Shown here piece by piece: positions 9,209 to 19,297 of a DNA stretch of 58,980 nt. Source of the DNA: Emiliania huxleyi CCMP1516 (lineage: Eukaryota > Haptophyta > Isochrysidales > Noelaerhabdaceae); NCBI RefSeq assembly GCF_000372725.1, contig NW_005195441.1, positions 180,265 to 239,244 on the forward strand, written 5' to 3'. The position numbers were made by a program, and so were the translations under genes. Each line of letters begins with the position of its first letter. Positions within the stretch are counted from its first letter, which is position 1. The notes beneath the pieces were generated by a model, which saw only the letters and a list, made by a program, of their open reading frames with translations, did not search any database and was not told where the DNA came from.

Positions 9209-10960
9209 CTAGTTGGGGTCGTTGCCCGGTCGGAGGGTGTCGGCCGAAGCCGACCCGGGCTGGCGTGGCCGCTTGCCACGCGGCTGCTGCTGCGGGCGCT
9301 GCTTTGCGAGCTTTCCGCGCAGCGCTTTGGCGAGGTGCCGCTCTATCTGGTCGTACGCAAACAGGTAGTGCTGCCCCTCCCAGTCTCCGCGCGAGATGCG
9401 CAGTACGTATTTCCCGCGGTCCTCGGCAAAGGCGACGACGGTGCAGCGCGTCGAGCCTGTGCCGGTCTCGCCGGGCCAGCACTTGTCTGGCATGCTCACG
9501 TCGTTCCCGACGAGGCCGCGGGCGTCGCTCAGCGAGGCTGCGACGTCGGCGTTCTCGCCGACGTCGAAGCTCCCCTGCTCCGGTGCGGGGTCGGCGGAGG
9601 GCTGCTCCCTCGCCTTCCCCTTGCGCTTCGCCTCCTTCGCGTCCGCGTCGAGGTGGGTTACGGCCTCCTCGAGCCGGGCGATGGCGTTGCGGGGGTCGAT
9701 CTCGATCTCCGCCTCGTCGAACGCCCCCGCGTGAGGCCCCGCGTCGGTGGCGATGGCGCCCTCTACCGCGTCCGCGTAGGCGGAGGGGCGGATGCGCGCG
9801 TAGATCCGCATCGCCTCCTCCGTCTTCCAGCGCACGAGCGCCTGGATCTCGCCGGGCGGTTTGCCCTTTGCAAAGAGCGCAGTCGCGAGCGTGACGCGCC
9901 ACCAGTGGATGGTGACCCTCGCGCCCAGAGTCTGCCCTAGCGCCTGGATGGTGAGCTGCTTGTGGAGCGCCGCCGATCGGCGCGTCGTCATGTGCTCGTT
10001 GTCCCCCTTCTCGGAGAAGGCGGGCCACTCGCCCCTCTGCTCCACCGGGCACGGGTAGGCGAGCTCCCACGCGACCCACTTGGATGCGAAGTTGTTGGCG
10101 GCCGCGTCGTCGTACCGGAACCACATGTCTCGCGAGCCCCAGAAGGTGTTGTGCCTGTCGCACTTAGAGCAAGTTGATTTGCCCTTGACATAGCACCCGT
10201 TGCGCATGCGGCGCAGGTTAGCGGTGGTGGCGGGGAGCTCGGCGCCGTCGATGACGAGGGTGAAGTTGCTCCTCCGTAGAGCGACGACCTCGTCGTTCCG
10301 CGTGCCCGAGGAGTGGAGGAAGGCGACCATGACCGTGAAGCACGCGTTCGTCGCGCACAGCCACCCCGCCACGCCCTCGGCGAGGGCGGCGCTGATGGCG
10401 GCTGTCTGGGCGAGGCTGAGCGGCTGTCCTCGCTGCGCCGTCAACGCGAGGTCCCCGTACTCCGCGATGTAGTCGGACTTCATCGCCTTTAGAACGGCGA
10501 GCGCAGAATCCATCGGCGCGAGGTATCGTCCGCAAGCATGGAGGACTCGCCTCCATCCGTACACCGCCCCGAGCGCGGAGTCGGGCTTCGCCTTGTCGAA
10601 GCCGCGCGCCTTAGTGCGGGCCGATGGCTGCATCATCACGCAGAGCCAGAGGATGGCAAAGGCCACGAACCATGTCTCCAGGGTCTCGTTTACCAGCGCG
10701 CCCCGCCGGGGTCGCATCCAAGGGGTGTTGTGCGCCCTGCCGAAGCGCGCCATCCAGGCGAAGCCCCACGCCTCGGTCTTGGCGGAGCCGGCGGGGACGC
10801 TACTGTCGCGCTTTTTGCAGGCGTCGAGTACCATCTCCCGCACCCTGTCTGGCTCTCCTGGGCAGATGGCGTATGGCGAGTCGTCGTTCGCGAGCTGGTT
10901 GGCCGTCTCCGTAGCGGCCCGCCTCCGCGCCGTCCTGTCGTCGGGCGGCTGTGGCGACAT
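9209..10960 (-). CDS. tyrosine recombinase (phage-integrase fold) of the split-repeat element
   Basis: 583 residues from ATG 10960. The catalytic set of tyrosine recombinases can be read in order: R221 in SGTRNDEVVALRRSNF, H352-x-x-R355 in VTIHWWRVTLATALF, W378 in EIQALVRWKTEEA, and the nucleophile Y387 in MRIYARIRP. The spacing R, HxxR, W, Y matches Crypton and DIRS enzymes, which cut and rejoin DNA of circular intermediates. Between R221 and H352 is a cysteine pair (CSKCDRH) that may bind zinc. The last 200 residues are charged with no recognised domain. It overlaps the end of the upstream ORF in another frame, so it may be reached by frameshifting or its own start. The frame is intact, so the enzyme could be active. 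Confidence 0.8.
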   Translation of the reverse strand: MSPQPPDDRTARRRAATETANQLANDDSPYAICPGEPDRVREMVLDACKKRDSSVPAGSAKTEAWGFAWMARFGRAHNTPWMRPRRGALVNETLETWFVAFAILWLCVMMQPSARTKARGFDKAKPDSALGAVYGWRRVLHACGRYLAPMDSALAVLKAMKSDYIAEYGDLALTAQRGQPLSLAQTAAISAALAEGVAGWLCATNACFTVMVAFLHSSGTRNDEVVALRRSNFTLVIDGAELPATTANLRRMRNGCYVKGKSTCSKCDRHNTFWGSRDMWFRYDDAAANNFASKWVAWELAYPCPVEQRGEWPAFSEKGDNEHMTTRRSAALHKQLTIQALGQTLGARVTIHWWRVTLATALFAKGKPPGEIQALVRWKTEEAMRIYARIRPSAYADAVEGAIATDAGPHAGAFDEAEIEIDPRNAIARLEEAVTHLDADAKEAKRKGKAREQPSADPAPEQGSFDVGENADVAASLSDARGLVGNDVSMPDKCWPGETGTGSTRCTVVAFAEDRGKYVLRISRGDWEGQHYLFAYDQIERHLAKALRGKLAKQRPQQQPRGKRPRQPGSASADTLRPGNDPN

Positions 10961-12978
10961 CGGCGTTCGGGCCGCCGTAGGGATAGGCCTGGCTGTAGCC
11001 GGGCGGCGAGCCCTCCTGCAGGTAGCGCTTGGTCATACCCCGCGTCTCCTTCTCCGCGTCGCTTTTGATGACTTTGATGTCATCATATACCTGGTTCCAG
11101 AGGGTCCCCGCGGTGCTATCGCCGGAGTAGAAGTTTGCAGGCTTCCCGCCGGCGACTGCGATGGTCAACGGGTTGTTGAGCATCGCTTTGAACTCGTTGG
11201 CAAAGGCCTTGAGAATCGCGGCACACGCCTCGACGTGGCTGCGCCACACGCCTCTGCTCCTCGCATCCGCGGTGGGCAGATCGAGCACCTGCTTTGTTCG
11301 ACTGGTCATATTCTTCCAGGTGGTATAGAAGCCGCCCGTCCTTGTGGAGCTGTAGCCAATCAGCTTGAAAATCTCCCACATGGGCGGGAGCATGAGCTCC
11401 ATCGCTCTCGGGTTGGAGAAGATCCAGGTGGGATCGCCCGTCTTGTCCGTCTCCACATTGTCGACGGCCTGTTGGCCATCTCGCCGGATTATCGTGTTTC
11501 GCAGGAGGGACCACCAGTCGACTCCGTCGCTGCCCTTGCTGCACTCGACTTGGCCCTTGACGAGCTTTGCTGCATCGGCGGCGGTGATGAGCAAGCCCCA
11601 CTGCACCTTCTTTCCGTCACCGTCGAGGGAGAGGGCGTCGTTATACACCTGCTGTGTAGCACTTCTGTCCCCGAGCTGATCTTTAGGCCCGTGAGGCTCT
11701 TGAACGGCGCCTGCGAGTCCAACGTCTTCGTTGTTTTGAGCACAAAGTAGACGCCGGCGGCGCTCTGGTCTTTCAGCAGTGCGGTCAGCGCCTTCTTCTT
11801 CTCGTCCGTTCCCGACCCGATGCTGGTGGTGAACGGCTCCATCAACCTGGCGAGCTTGATATAGTTTGCGTCGCTTGCCACATCTGCAAACTGCGCCTCT
11901 GTCTCAGTCCCGCTTGTCCGACTGACGCCGCGGCCCCTGGCTGCCGGGCGGGCGCTGCGAGTGACTTTGCGCTTTCGACGGCCTTGCTGAGCCTGTCCTC
12001 GTTACCGTCCACGTCTGCCGGGTTGTCGTCCAGGGCAGCCGTGGAAGGGGCAAGCTTCGAGCATAGGTTCTTTATCTGCTCGTACGTCATGGAGGTCGTG
12101 CTGCCCAGTCCGAGCGCCGTCGCCGCCTCTTTGAGCTTCCTCACCACACTGTATCCGGGTGTGGTGGTCGCAAACACCTTCTTCAAGACGGGGAACGCCT
12201 GTGGCCATGTCAGCGCGACCAGGGAGTCGATCTTGTCGCCGTTCTTGCGCCGCTCGATCTCGTCTTCCACCTTCCCCGACGGGATGTAGTGTGCCAGGTC
12301 CGCGTGGCGGACTGCGGTTTCGTGCAGGAACTGCCTCACGGCGGCTACCTGCCCTCGTGCGGACCTGCCGGCCGCGTTGTCTGGCACCATTGCCTCGACA
12401 GCACTTGTGAAGGTGTCTCCCGTCCATTGGTTCTCCGCCCAGACGCCCGGGATCATCTGGCGTAGTTGGAAAACAGGGACCAGTCCTCCGTCGCTGTCCA
12501 TGAGCCTTTCGATGGTCATGTGATCCGCCCATGTGGCGGTGTTGGGGTTGGCGTACCGGTGGACCTGTGCTGCCGTCAGCGTGCGCTGCTGCAGCGTCAG
12601 CGCGGGCGCTGCCTTTTCCACTGCTGCCTGCGCCTCTTCTAGGCTCATGCCCGTGGTCTCGAAGCCCAGGCCGGCGGTCTCACACAGATCCTTGACGAGC
12701 GCTGTGAGGCGGCTGTGCTTTATGTACCACGTCACATTATCGATGTCCTCGCCGAGCGCGACAATCGCCGGCCAGAGGACATACTCGACCTTGTGCATCG
12801 TTATCTCGTACATCTGTCCCACTTGCGTGAAGTATCCCGGCTTCAGCACGACCTGGAGCCAGTGCCCTGCGGACACTCGGATCGCTCCCTCGACCGTCTG
12901 GCCAAGCGCGGTGCGACGAGACGCGTCGGTGCCGGCCTCGCTTGGAATGGTGATCGCATACTTTGGGTCTTGAGCCAT
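10930..12978 (-). CDS. long upstream ORF of the split-repeat element, broken by two frame changes
   Basis: Starts at ATG 12978 (MAQDPKYAITIPSEAG), ten bases after repeat B. The first frame runs to 11842. The reading then continues in a second frame (ANYIKLARLMEPFTTSIG) to about 11650, and in a third (YNDALSLDGDGKKVQWGLL) to near 10930, where the recombinase frame takes over. The frame changes lie near 11900 and 11660. The product, about 670 residues if joined, is mostly helical with no zinc knuckle, protease or polymerase motif that I can recognise. Position suggests a Gag-like or accessory protein. The frame changes may be decay, small introns or sequencing errors; recoding is possible but unproven. 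Confidence 0.55.
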
Positions 12979-12987
12979 CTCTATCGT

Positions 12988-13180
12988 GCAGACGAGAACA
13001 GGACTCGGGCGCCTAGAAGCGCGAGGGTCCGACAAACGCTCGTTCCAGCGCGCGCGCGGAACGTAATAGTTTGGTGACGATTGAGTCACGGTTCCCCCCT
13101 CACGGTGGGTTGAGTTTGTCGGTCCCTCTCCTCGCGTTGTCGGATAACCTACATAGCCGCTGCGCGGCTATCTCCGATTA
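12988..13180 (-). repeat. split direct repeat B, proximal copy
   Basis: Marks the 5' outer end of the element on the minus strand, only 10 bases before the first ATG at 12978, so it probably holds the promoter or leader. Confidence 0.85.
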
Positions 13181-13527
13181 GCATACGTTTACGTACATTC
13201 ATGAGATACATGTAGCTATCAGATTCCAGTCTCGTGCGCACCCTGCCGCGCCACGTCGACTGCCCAGCGAGGCCGCACGAGTGGGAGTGCGCACCGCGCC
13301 GCGGCCCTGCTTTCTTTTGCCGGGAAATACTCTAGGCCACTGAGTACGTGCTGTGTGCTTTTGCGGTATGACGACCTCTCGAGCCGAGACCACGAGTGCC
13401 CACGTCCGTCAAGGTATTAGGATCGAGTCAGTGAACGACGCGCCCCAGCCGACTCTGACGAGCGAGCGCCGTATTCGAGCTGCGCGGTCCGAGCCCCCAT
13501 ACCCCCCCCCTCCCTCCCGTCTGGCTT

Positions 13528-16500
13528 TCAGCGGGCCAACTGCGACACCATAGCGCTCACGGCGAGCAGCGTCGCGTGGCACGGGTGGCCCGCGTTGCCG
13601 AGGACGTCGGTGCAGCCCGCCAGGTTGGCGGCCACCTGCTCGAGGATCTTCGGCACGTGCGAGGCGATCTGCGGGTCGTGCGGGTCGAGGCGCGGGAGCG
13701 TGGCCAGCAGCCACTTGAGCTTCATGCTCGTCGACGCGCCTTTGGGGGGGGGTGGCGGGAGGGGCCAGCGGGGTGGGAGGAGGGGCGCGTGTGGCGCCTC
13801 GGCGGGGCCGCCGCCGCGCGCCCAAGTCAAAGGCGAGCTGCTGCACGAGCGACGTGAGGAGGATCTGCGACGGCCGCGCGGCGAGCAGCTCCGACGGGTC
13901 GACCTGCGGTGGGCGAGGTGGGCGTGCGGGGGTCGGCGAGGCGCGGCGAGAGTGTGGGCAGTGGTGTGTGTGTGCGTGTGGCGGCGGGGGCGGCGGAGCC
14001 TTGGAGCAGAGCCAGGAGAGGAGCTCGAGCAACTGGGCGTGCAGCGCGGTCGCGAAGGCCTTCTCGTGCTCCCCACGGCCGAGCAGCTGCTGCAGCTCCA
14101 TCGTCGCCTGGGGGAGATCGCCTCGAGATCACTGCAGATCGCGCGAGGTCAGCCGAGGTTGGGCGCGCGCGGCTCCCCCCTCGCCTTGAACGACTTGAAC
14201 ATCTCGCCGCCCGAGTCCTTTGCGGCGCCGCCGGCCGCGTTCCCGCCCGCGCCCCGCCCGAGGTTCCCGGGCGAGTCGAAGACCGACCGCTTGGCGGCCG
14301 GCGGCGCGGGCGCGGGCGGCGCGTCCGTCGGCGGCGGCGGCGGCGCGCGGCCGATGGCGGGGGAGGCGCGCGTCGGCGGAAGCGCGGCGGACGCGGACGC
14401 GGCGGCGGCGGACGCGGCGGCGGCGGCGGCGGACTGCGCCGCCTCTTCGGCGGCGGTGGAGGCAGCTGCGGCGCTCGAGGCTGCTGCTTGGACGTCGGCG
14501 AGCAGCTGGCCGAGCCGCGCCTCGATGGAGGCGAGCGGCTCGGCGGTGGCTGCGAGCTGCGTCGCGACGGGCGACACCTGCGGGAGTGGCCCAGGGCCGG
14601 CTCAGAGCAGGGGCTCCTCCCGGGCCGCGGGGCGGGCACGCGGCGGGGCGGAGCCTCGGCCGAGAGCGCGCTCGTGACCCGCTCTGTGCCGCTCGTGAAG
14701 GCCGCGTGGAGCTGCTCGAACATCTGTGTCGACGCGCGCTGGTAGCCCGGGAGGAGGGTGCCGGCGAAAGCGGCGTGCAGCGCCTCCTCCGCCTCCGCAC
14801 CCAGCCGCGCCGCCACCGCCGCCGGCACCGACGCCGCCTCCTCCGACAGCCGCGCGAGGCCGCGCTCGGCCGCCTAGGCTCCGCCAAACGGCAGCGGCTC
14901 GGCAGCACACGGGGCCGAGACGGGGCCGAGACGGGGCCGAGACGGGGCCGAGACGGGGCCGAGACGGGGCCGAGGCAAACTCGGGGATGCGGCCGAGATG
15001 CGGCCGCGGCGGCGGCCGCAGGTCGCCTGCTCCATCGGCGGGAGCAGCGACGCGCGCAGCGACGCCTCGAGCGCCGGCGCGAGCGAATCCGCCACCGGCG
15101 AGGAAAGCGCGGCCGGCAGCGTCGCCTCGAGCGCCGCGGCGAGGCTCGCGGAGTCGACTCCGCGGGGCGTGTCGGCGGCGCGGACGGACGCGTCGACCGC
15201 GGCTTGCACGAGCGGCAGCAGCTCCTGCAGCGCTCCGCGCGCCGCGGCGGCCGACGACTCGCGCACCGCAACAAGCAACGCCTGCCTCTCTTGCGCGCGC
15301 AGCGCCTCCGCCTGCAGGAAGGCTCCGAGAAGGCTCTGGGAACGGTCTGGGAAGGGTCCGGGGGGCGGGGGCGGGCCGGGAAGAACGCTTCCCCCCCGTT
15401 CTGCTCGGCGAGATCTCGGCTAGCCCCTCCGCCTGCCGCTGCTCGGCGACCAGCTGCTGCAGCAGAGACACGCTCGCGGACTGGGACCGCTCGAGCCCAA
15501 TCAGTACCTGGTGCAAAAGTCCTTAGAATCGTGGTGGGACTGTGGGGAGCGGTCCCAGCGTGATTGTAACGAATCATGCCTGCCGGCCGAGCGCCTCGAT
15601 CGAGGCGTCCGTGCGGCTCGCCAGCTGCTGCGCGACCTGGGAGAGGCCCGCCCGCTGCGTCACGGCGAGCTGCTCGACCGCACCTGTACAGCAGGCGGGC
15701 CGACGGCTCCGCCGGTGAGAGCACGCTCGCCTGCGCGGCGGCACGGGCGGCGGCCACGCACGGGACAGCTCGAGCAGTCGCGTGTCGGCGGGCGAGCACG
15801 CGGGCGGCGCGGCGGGCGGCGCCGTCGGCGGTGTCTGCGCCGGCGGCGGGAGCGAGGGCGAGTGGTTGGCGGTGACCGGGACCGGGCTCACGCCGGAAGC
15901 GAGGTCCGCCTGTAGGGACGGGAGAGGCGGCGCGTCGGCGGCGGCGGCGCGGGCGCGCGCCTCGGCTGATCTCGGCTGATCGCGCGCCAGCAAGGCGGCC
16001 GAGGGCGGCGGCGGCGGCATCGCCGGCGGCCGAGGGAAGCTGGCGGCGCTCGCGGCTGCGACGGCCGGCGGCGGCGACGGCGCAGCGGCGGCCGGCGGCG
16101 ACGGCGCAGCGGCGGCGGCCGCGGTCGGCGGTGCCGCGAGCTGGTGCGCAGCGGCGGCCGGCGCGGGCGGAGCCGGGAGCTGGTGCGCTGCGATGGTGAG
16201 GCACTGCACTCCGTCGAGCATGACGCAGAGGAGCTGCAAGTCGAGGGCGGCGTCCGGGCCGGGTGCGACGATCGGCGAGAAGGAGAGCACGCCCGCGCTT
16301 GCGTTGAAGCGGGCGGGCGGCGCGAACGCCGGCGCGGCTCCGCCGCCGATCGCGTAGGCGGTGATGGTCGATGCGGCGACAGCCATCGGTCCGTTGGCGG
16401 GGTCGCAAGCCGCCTGTTCGGTGCGTGAGGTGTGGGAGGAGGTGGGAGGAGTGCAGGGCCGGAGGCGTCGGTGCTCGAGGCCGCCGAGACGAGCAGCAAC

Positions 16501-17757
16501 GTGCGGGTGCGCGGCTCGAGGGCGGCGAGCAGCGGCGGCGAGGGAGGAGCGTCGATCGAGAGCACCTGCGGCGGCGGCGAGGGTGGGCGGGACGGGCGGG
16601 AGGGGCGCCGAGAGGGCGGGCGGCGCGGGCGTCGGTGGGCGCGCGCCCGCTCGCAGGCAGCGCTGCCGGCGCGGAGGTCTGCGCGCCAGAGCTTGACCTA
16701 GTCACTCCATGCGACCGCTGCTGACGGCTCACGACTCAGCCGCGGTTTGCCCGCGCGCCGGGGCGAAACCTCGCGGTTCTCCTCGCCAAGAGTGAGCAGG
16801 AGGCGCGCGCCCTCGCCCGCGCCCTCCGGCTCGAGCAGCGCGAGCCCGCTCACCGCGCCGCCGTGCGCCGTGAAGAGCAGCGGCGCCGCAGACACCTCGC
16901 CGCCGCCCGGCCGACAGAGCCGGAGCGCCACGTCTCCTGACGCGGCGCCGACGGCAACCACCGCCTCCCCGCTCCCGGCGGGCGCGGCGGCGAGCGCCAC
17001 GGCGGCGGCAGCGCCGCACCCCAGCGGCGAAGGTGGGCCCGGCGGCGCGGCCTCGCCGCCCGAGGGGGCGTCCCACAGCATCGCGCTGCCGTTGAGGATC
17101 GCGGCAACGAGCGGCGGCCCTCCTGGCGGCCCGCCTGGCGGCGACGCGCGCGGCGGTGAGGCGTGTGGCTGTGTGCGTGTGTGGCCATCGGGCGCGCGTG
17201 GCGGGTGAGGGCGGAGGCGGGTGGAGGGCAGCGGCGGCGGCGGCGGCGGCGGTGTAGGCGCGGCGTCGGCGGCGTCGGCGTTGGCGGCGGCGGAGCGGGC
17301 GGCGGCGCGCCTTGCGGGCAGAGCACGATGCGATCGTCCGCGCCGGGCGAGGTGCCGTCGACCTTGACCGAGAGGAGCCGCTCCGACTGCACGGCCGACC
17401 CGCCCGCGCGCACCCGCCACACGAGCGCCTGGCCGTCGTTGGCGACGGCCGCGAGGAGGCACTCGTCGCCGCCGCCGGCGGTGATGCTGAGGTCGACCGC
17501 CTGAGTTTGCGGAGGCGGTGGTCGGGCGTCGGTGTGGCGAACTGGGCGGGCGGAGCCCGATGGCGGCGGCGCGCTCTCACCTCGCGCGTGTGCCCGCGCA
17601 GCAGGCCGAGCGCCTCTGTCTGCCGGTCGATCACTCGGATCACGCCCGACGGGATGGCGTAACAGGCGAAGCGGCCGTTGGCCGCGATGAGCGAGCCGGT
17701 GTGGAGCGCGGGGCTCCGCCTGAGCATCGATAGGGAGCGACTCTCCACGTCCTGCAT
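13528..17757 (-). CDS. EDC4: EDC4/VARICOSE, scaffold of the mRNA-decapping complex
   Basis: Multi-exon gene for the P-body protein that holds DCP1/DCP2 together. Firm exons: 17757-17581, 17500-17311, 17134-16770, 16697-16647, one from 16565, then at the 3' end 14107-14000, 13903-13822, 13739-13528. The N-terminal WD40 part reads LIAANGRFACYAIPSGVIRV, LGLLRGHTRE, AAVANDGQALVWRVRA, NGSAMLWDAPSG, GEENREVKLWRADL. The middle is proline/alanine-rich (15574-16407) with coiled-coil stretches. The C-terminal EDC4 domain shows LLPGYQRASTQMFEQLHAAF, then VDPSELLAARPSQILLTSLV and MKLKWLLATLPRLDPHDPQI. At least four joins use GC donors (17310, 16646, 13999, 13821). The start ATG 17757 gives MQDVESRSLSM; an upstream exon is possible. 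Exons between 16565 and 14107 are not all resolved. A LINE fragment lies 0.1 kb upstream. Confidence 0.85.
14911..15005 (-). repeat. tandem GGGGCCGAGAC array in an EDC4 intron
   Basis: About six units of GGGGCCGAGAC on the plus strand followed by GGATGCGGCCGAGATGC. It separates coding stretches of EDC4 and shares the CCGAGA core with arrays in introns of VMP1, NAT and the coiled-coil gene. Confidence 0.65.
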
Positions 17758-17879
17758 ACCGCGTCGGCGGGGCGCCGTTGGCAACAGCGTGAAGACCTGC
17801 CTTCGCTCCAAGCCAAGAAGAATTCATGCGCCACTCTTCTTCTATGGCTTGTGTGGTGGCACAGGCGTATTCTAGAGGG

Positions 17880-18609
17880 GGAAAAGAAACGGGGAATGAG
17901 GGGCCCCGCCACGAGAAGTGCGTTCTGGGGATGCAGAGCGTGCAAAGCGGCTAGGGATGAGGTCGCAAAAGAGGCGCGCGAGGCAAGGAGGAGACGCGGG
18001 GAACTGAAAGACTGGGACGACTGGAAACAAGAAGACAATGAGCCACCACAGGCGTCGTTGGCGCACATACTGAGCGGCAGCTGCGCTGGAAATAAGGAAG
18101 AGGCGCGTCACTTCATGCGGAAGCTCGACAAACACACAGCGAGGGCGACAGCAAGAGTTGAACGGGAGGCGCCGGACTCAAAAGACACCGCCACATTCCT
18201 GAGACGAGCGAGGGCAGCCTCCTTAAAGGCGAAAGGGTCTAGATTTGGGGCGCTCGCCGAAGAGGAGTACGACAAAATAGCACCCGTGATTGCCTGCACG
18301 CTACCCGCACTCACGGACTCCATACCCGAAAGAAAGAGAAGGGAGCTCGCGGGAGAGGTGACGAGTGAACTTCAGGTAGTGGGGAAGGCAGCCTCGATTG
18401 CCATACAGACATGGGTGCGAAACAACGACAAGACCAAGGCAAGGGCAGAGGAACGAGAGAAGAATATAGGGTGGATAAAGCGCCTGTTCACGGCATGGAG
18501 GGTGAGCCACACCGAACGTACCGAGCGACCCCCTCTCCCCGACGGCGATGGCGGTGTGACCGATCGAGCTACAAGAGGAGCTTGTTCAGCAGGATCCGGG
18601 ATAGTCTGA
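17880..18609 (+). pseudogene. 3' end of a non-LTR (LINE) retrotransposon ORF
   Basis: The open frame encodes a basic helical protein with CRACKAARDEVAKEA early and LAHILSGSCAGNKEEARHF about 55 residues later. The Cys-Cys...His...Cys arrangement is that of the C-terminal zinc finger after the reverse transcriptase of LINEs. No RT motif precedes it, because the element is cut off at about 17880, 120 bases upstream of the EDC4 start. This is the usual 5' truncation of LINEs. The tail, with GATCGAGCTACAAGAGGAGC, is shared with dispersed repeats at 3955-4170 and 24840-24900. The family assignment rests mainly on the zinc-finger spacing. Confidence 0.5.
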
Positions 18610-18899
18610 CGCACTACCTCACTGCACACTGGGCCTGAGATCATCGAGACAACACCCGTCACCGTCTCGGGTTTGCGTGGGATCGAACCACTCCGGGATG
18701 GGCAAGCCCATCAAAGGTTAATTGTCAAAATTCCTGTTGTGCAAGAGGGGAGGGGGCTCTGACGGAGTGTGTGGCGGGAGAGGGCAGGGAATGGGCGCGG
18801 GGGAGGGGGGGTCTGGCCCTCGCCGTTTGCCCACCCGGTCCTTAGCTCCGTTCCGAGGTATTTGTATCTCTCGTCTCCCTTCAGCTGTGGTACCGTACC

Positions 18900-19240
18900 C
18901 GGTAAAGAAAGAAAGAAAACGGACAACCCAAGGGAGGGATGGGAGGACGGCACGCCGCCACCACACAGGGATTTTAAGGAGAGGGGTGTGGTGCGCTAGC
19001 CGTCGCCCACCCTTGGGCGTCCGCCTCTTCCTATCTCTCTTCGCAGTCTCTCGCAGATTCTCGCTGCGACCTTCATGCCACCTCGCGGTCGCCCCCTTCT
19101 CGTCGTTCTTTCCCTTGTCTCTTCTTCTTCTGTCGCGTCGCTCTCCTCTGCTTCGTTCTGCGGCGCCGCCGCCTCCTGCCGGTCCCTATCGGTAAAGAAA
19201 GAAAGAAAACAGACAACCCAAGGGAGGGATGGGAGGACGT
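18900..19240 (+). promoter_or_regulatory. dispersed TATA-like cassette, copy 2, bounded by 50-bp direct repeats
   Basis: A 50-bp stretch with AAAGAAAGAAAGAAAAC then AGGGAGGGATGGGAGGAC occurs at 18903-18953 and again at 19190-19240. Between them lies the cassette (18950-19021) with GGATTTTAAGGAGAGG, followed by a short frame starting MPPRGRPLLVVLSLVSSSSV that looks like a signal peptide. The whole 245-bp block is present inverted at 44395-44640. It ends 58 bases before the transporter ATG at 19298, so it is likely to form part of that promoter. Confidence 0.5.
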
Positions 19241-19297
19241 ATCGGTGTCCTGCGAGGGACTTGCATAAAATTCTTTTTATGGCCTAAGTTTCCCAAA

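Larger units (their letters stand above)
8586..13180 (-). mobile_element. tyrosine-recombinase element with split direct repeats, no reverse transcriptase
   Basis: Read on the minus strand, the order is repeat B (13180-12988), ORFs (12978-9209), repeat A (9153-8997), repeat B (8996-8804), 58 bases, repeat A (8745-8586). This is the A1-ORFs-B1-A2-B2 split-direct-repeat layout of Ngaro/PAT-type DIRS elements. The coding part holds an unrecognised long ORF broken by frame changes and a tyrosine recombinase. No RT, RNase H or methyltransferase motif is present in the fully accounted 3.8 kb of coding DNA. It could be an internally deleted DIRS relative moved in trans, or a Crypton-like element that has split repeats. 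Confidence 0.8.

Noticed and set aside
14129..16732. 867-residue minus-strand ORF
   Set aside because: Runs through several EDC4 introns in a shifted frame; arginine/proline-rich throughout and lacking the family sequence seen in the correct exons.
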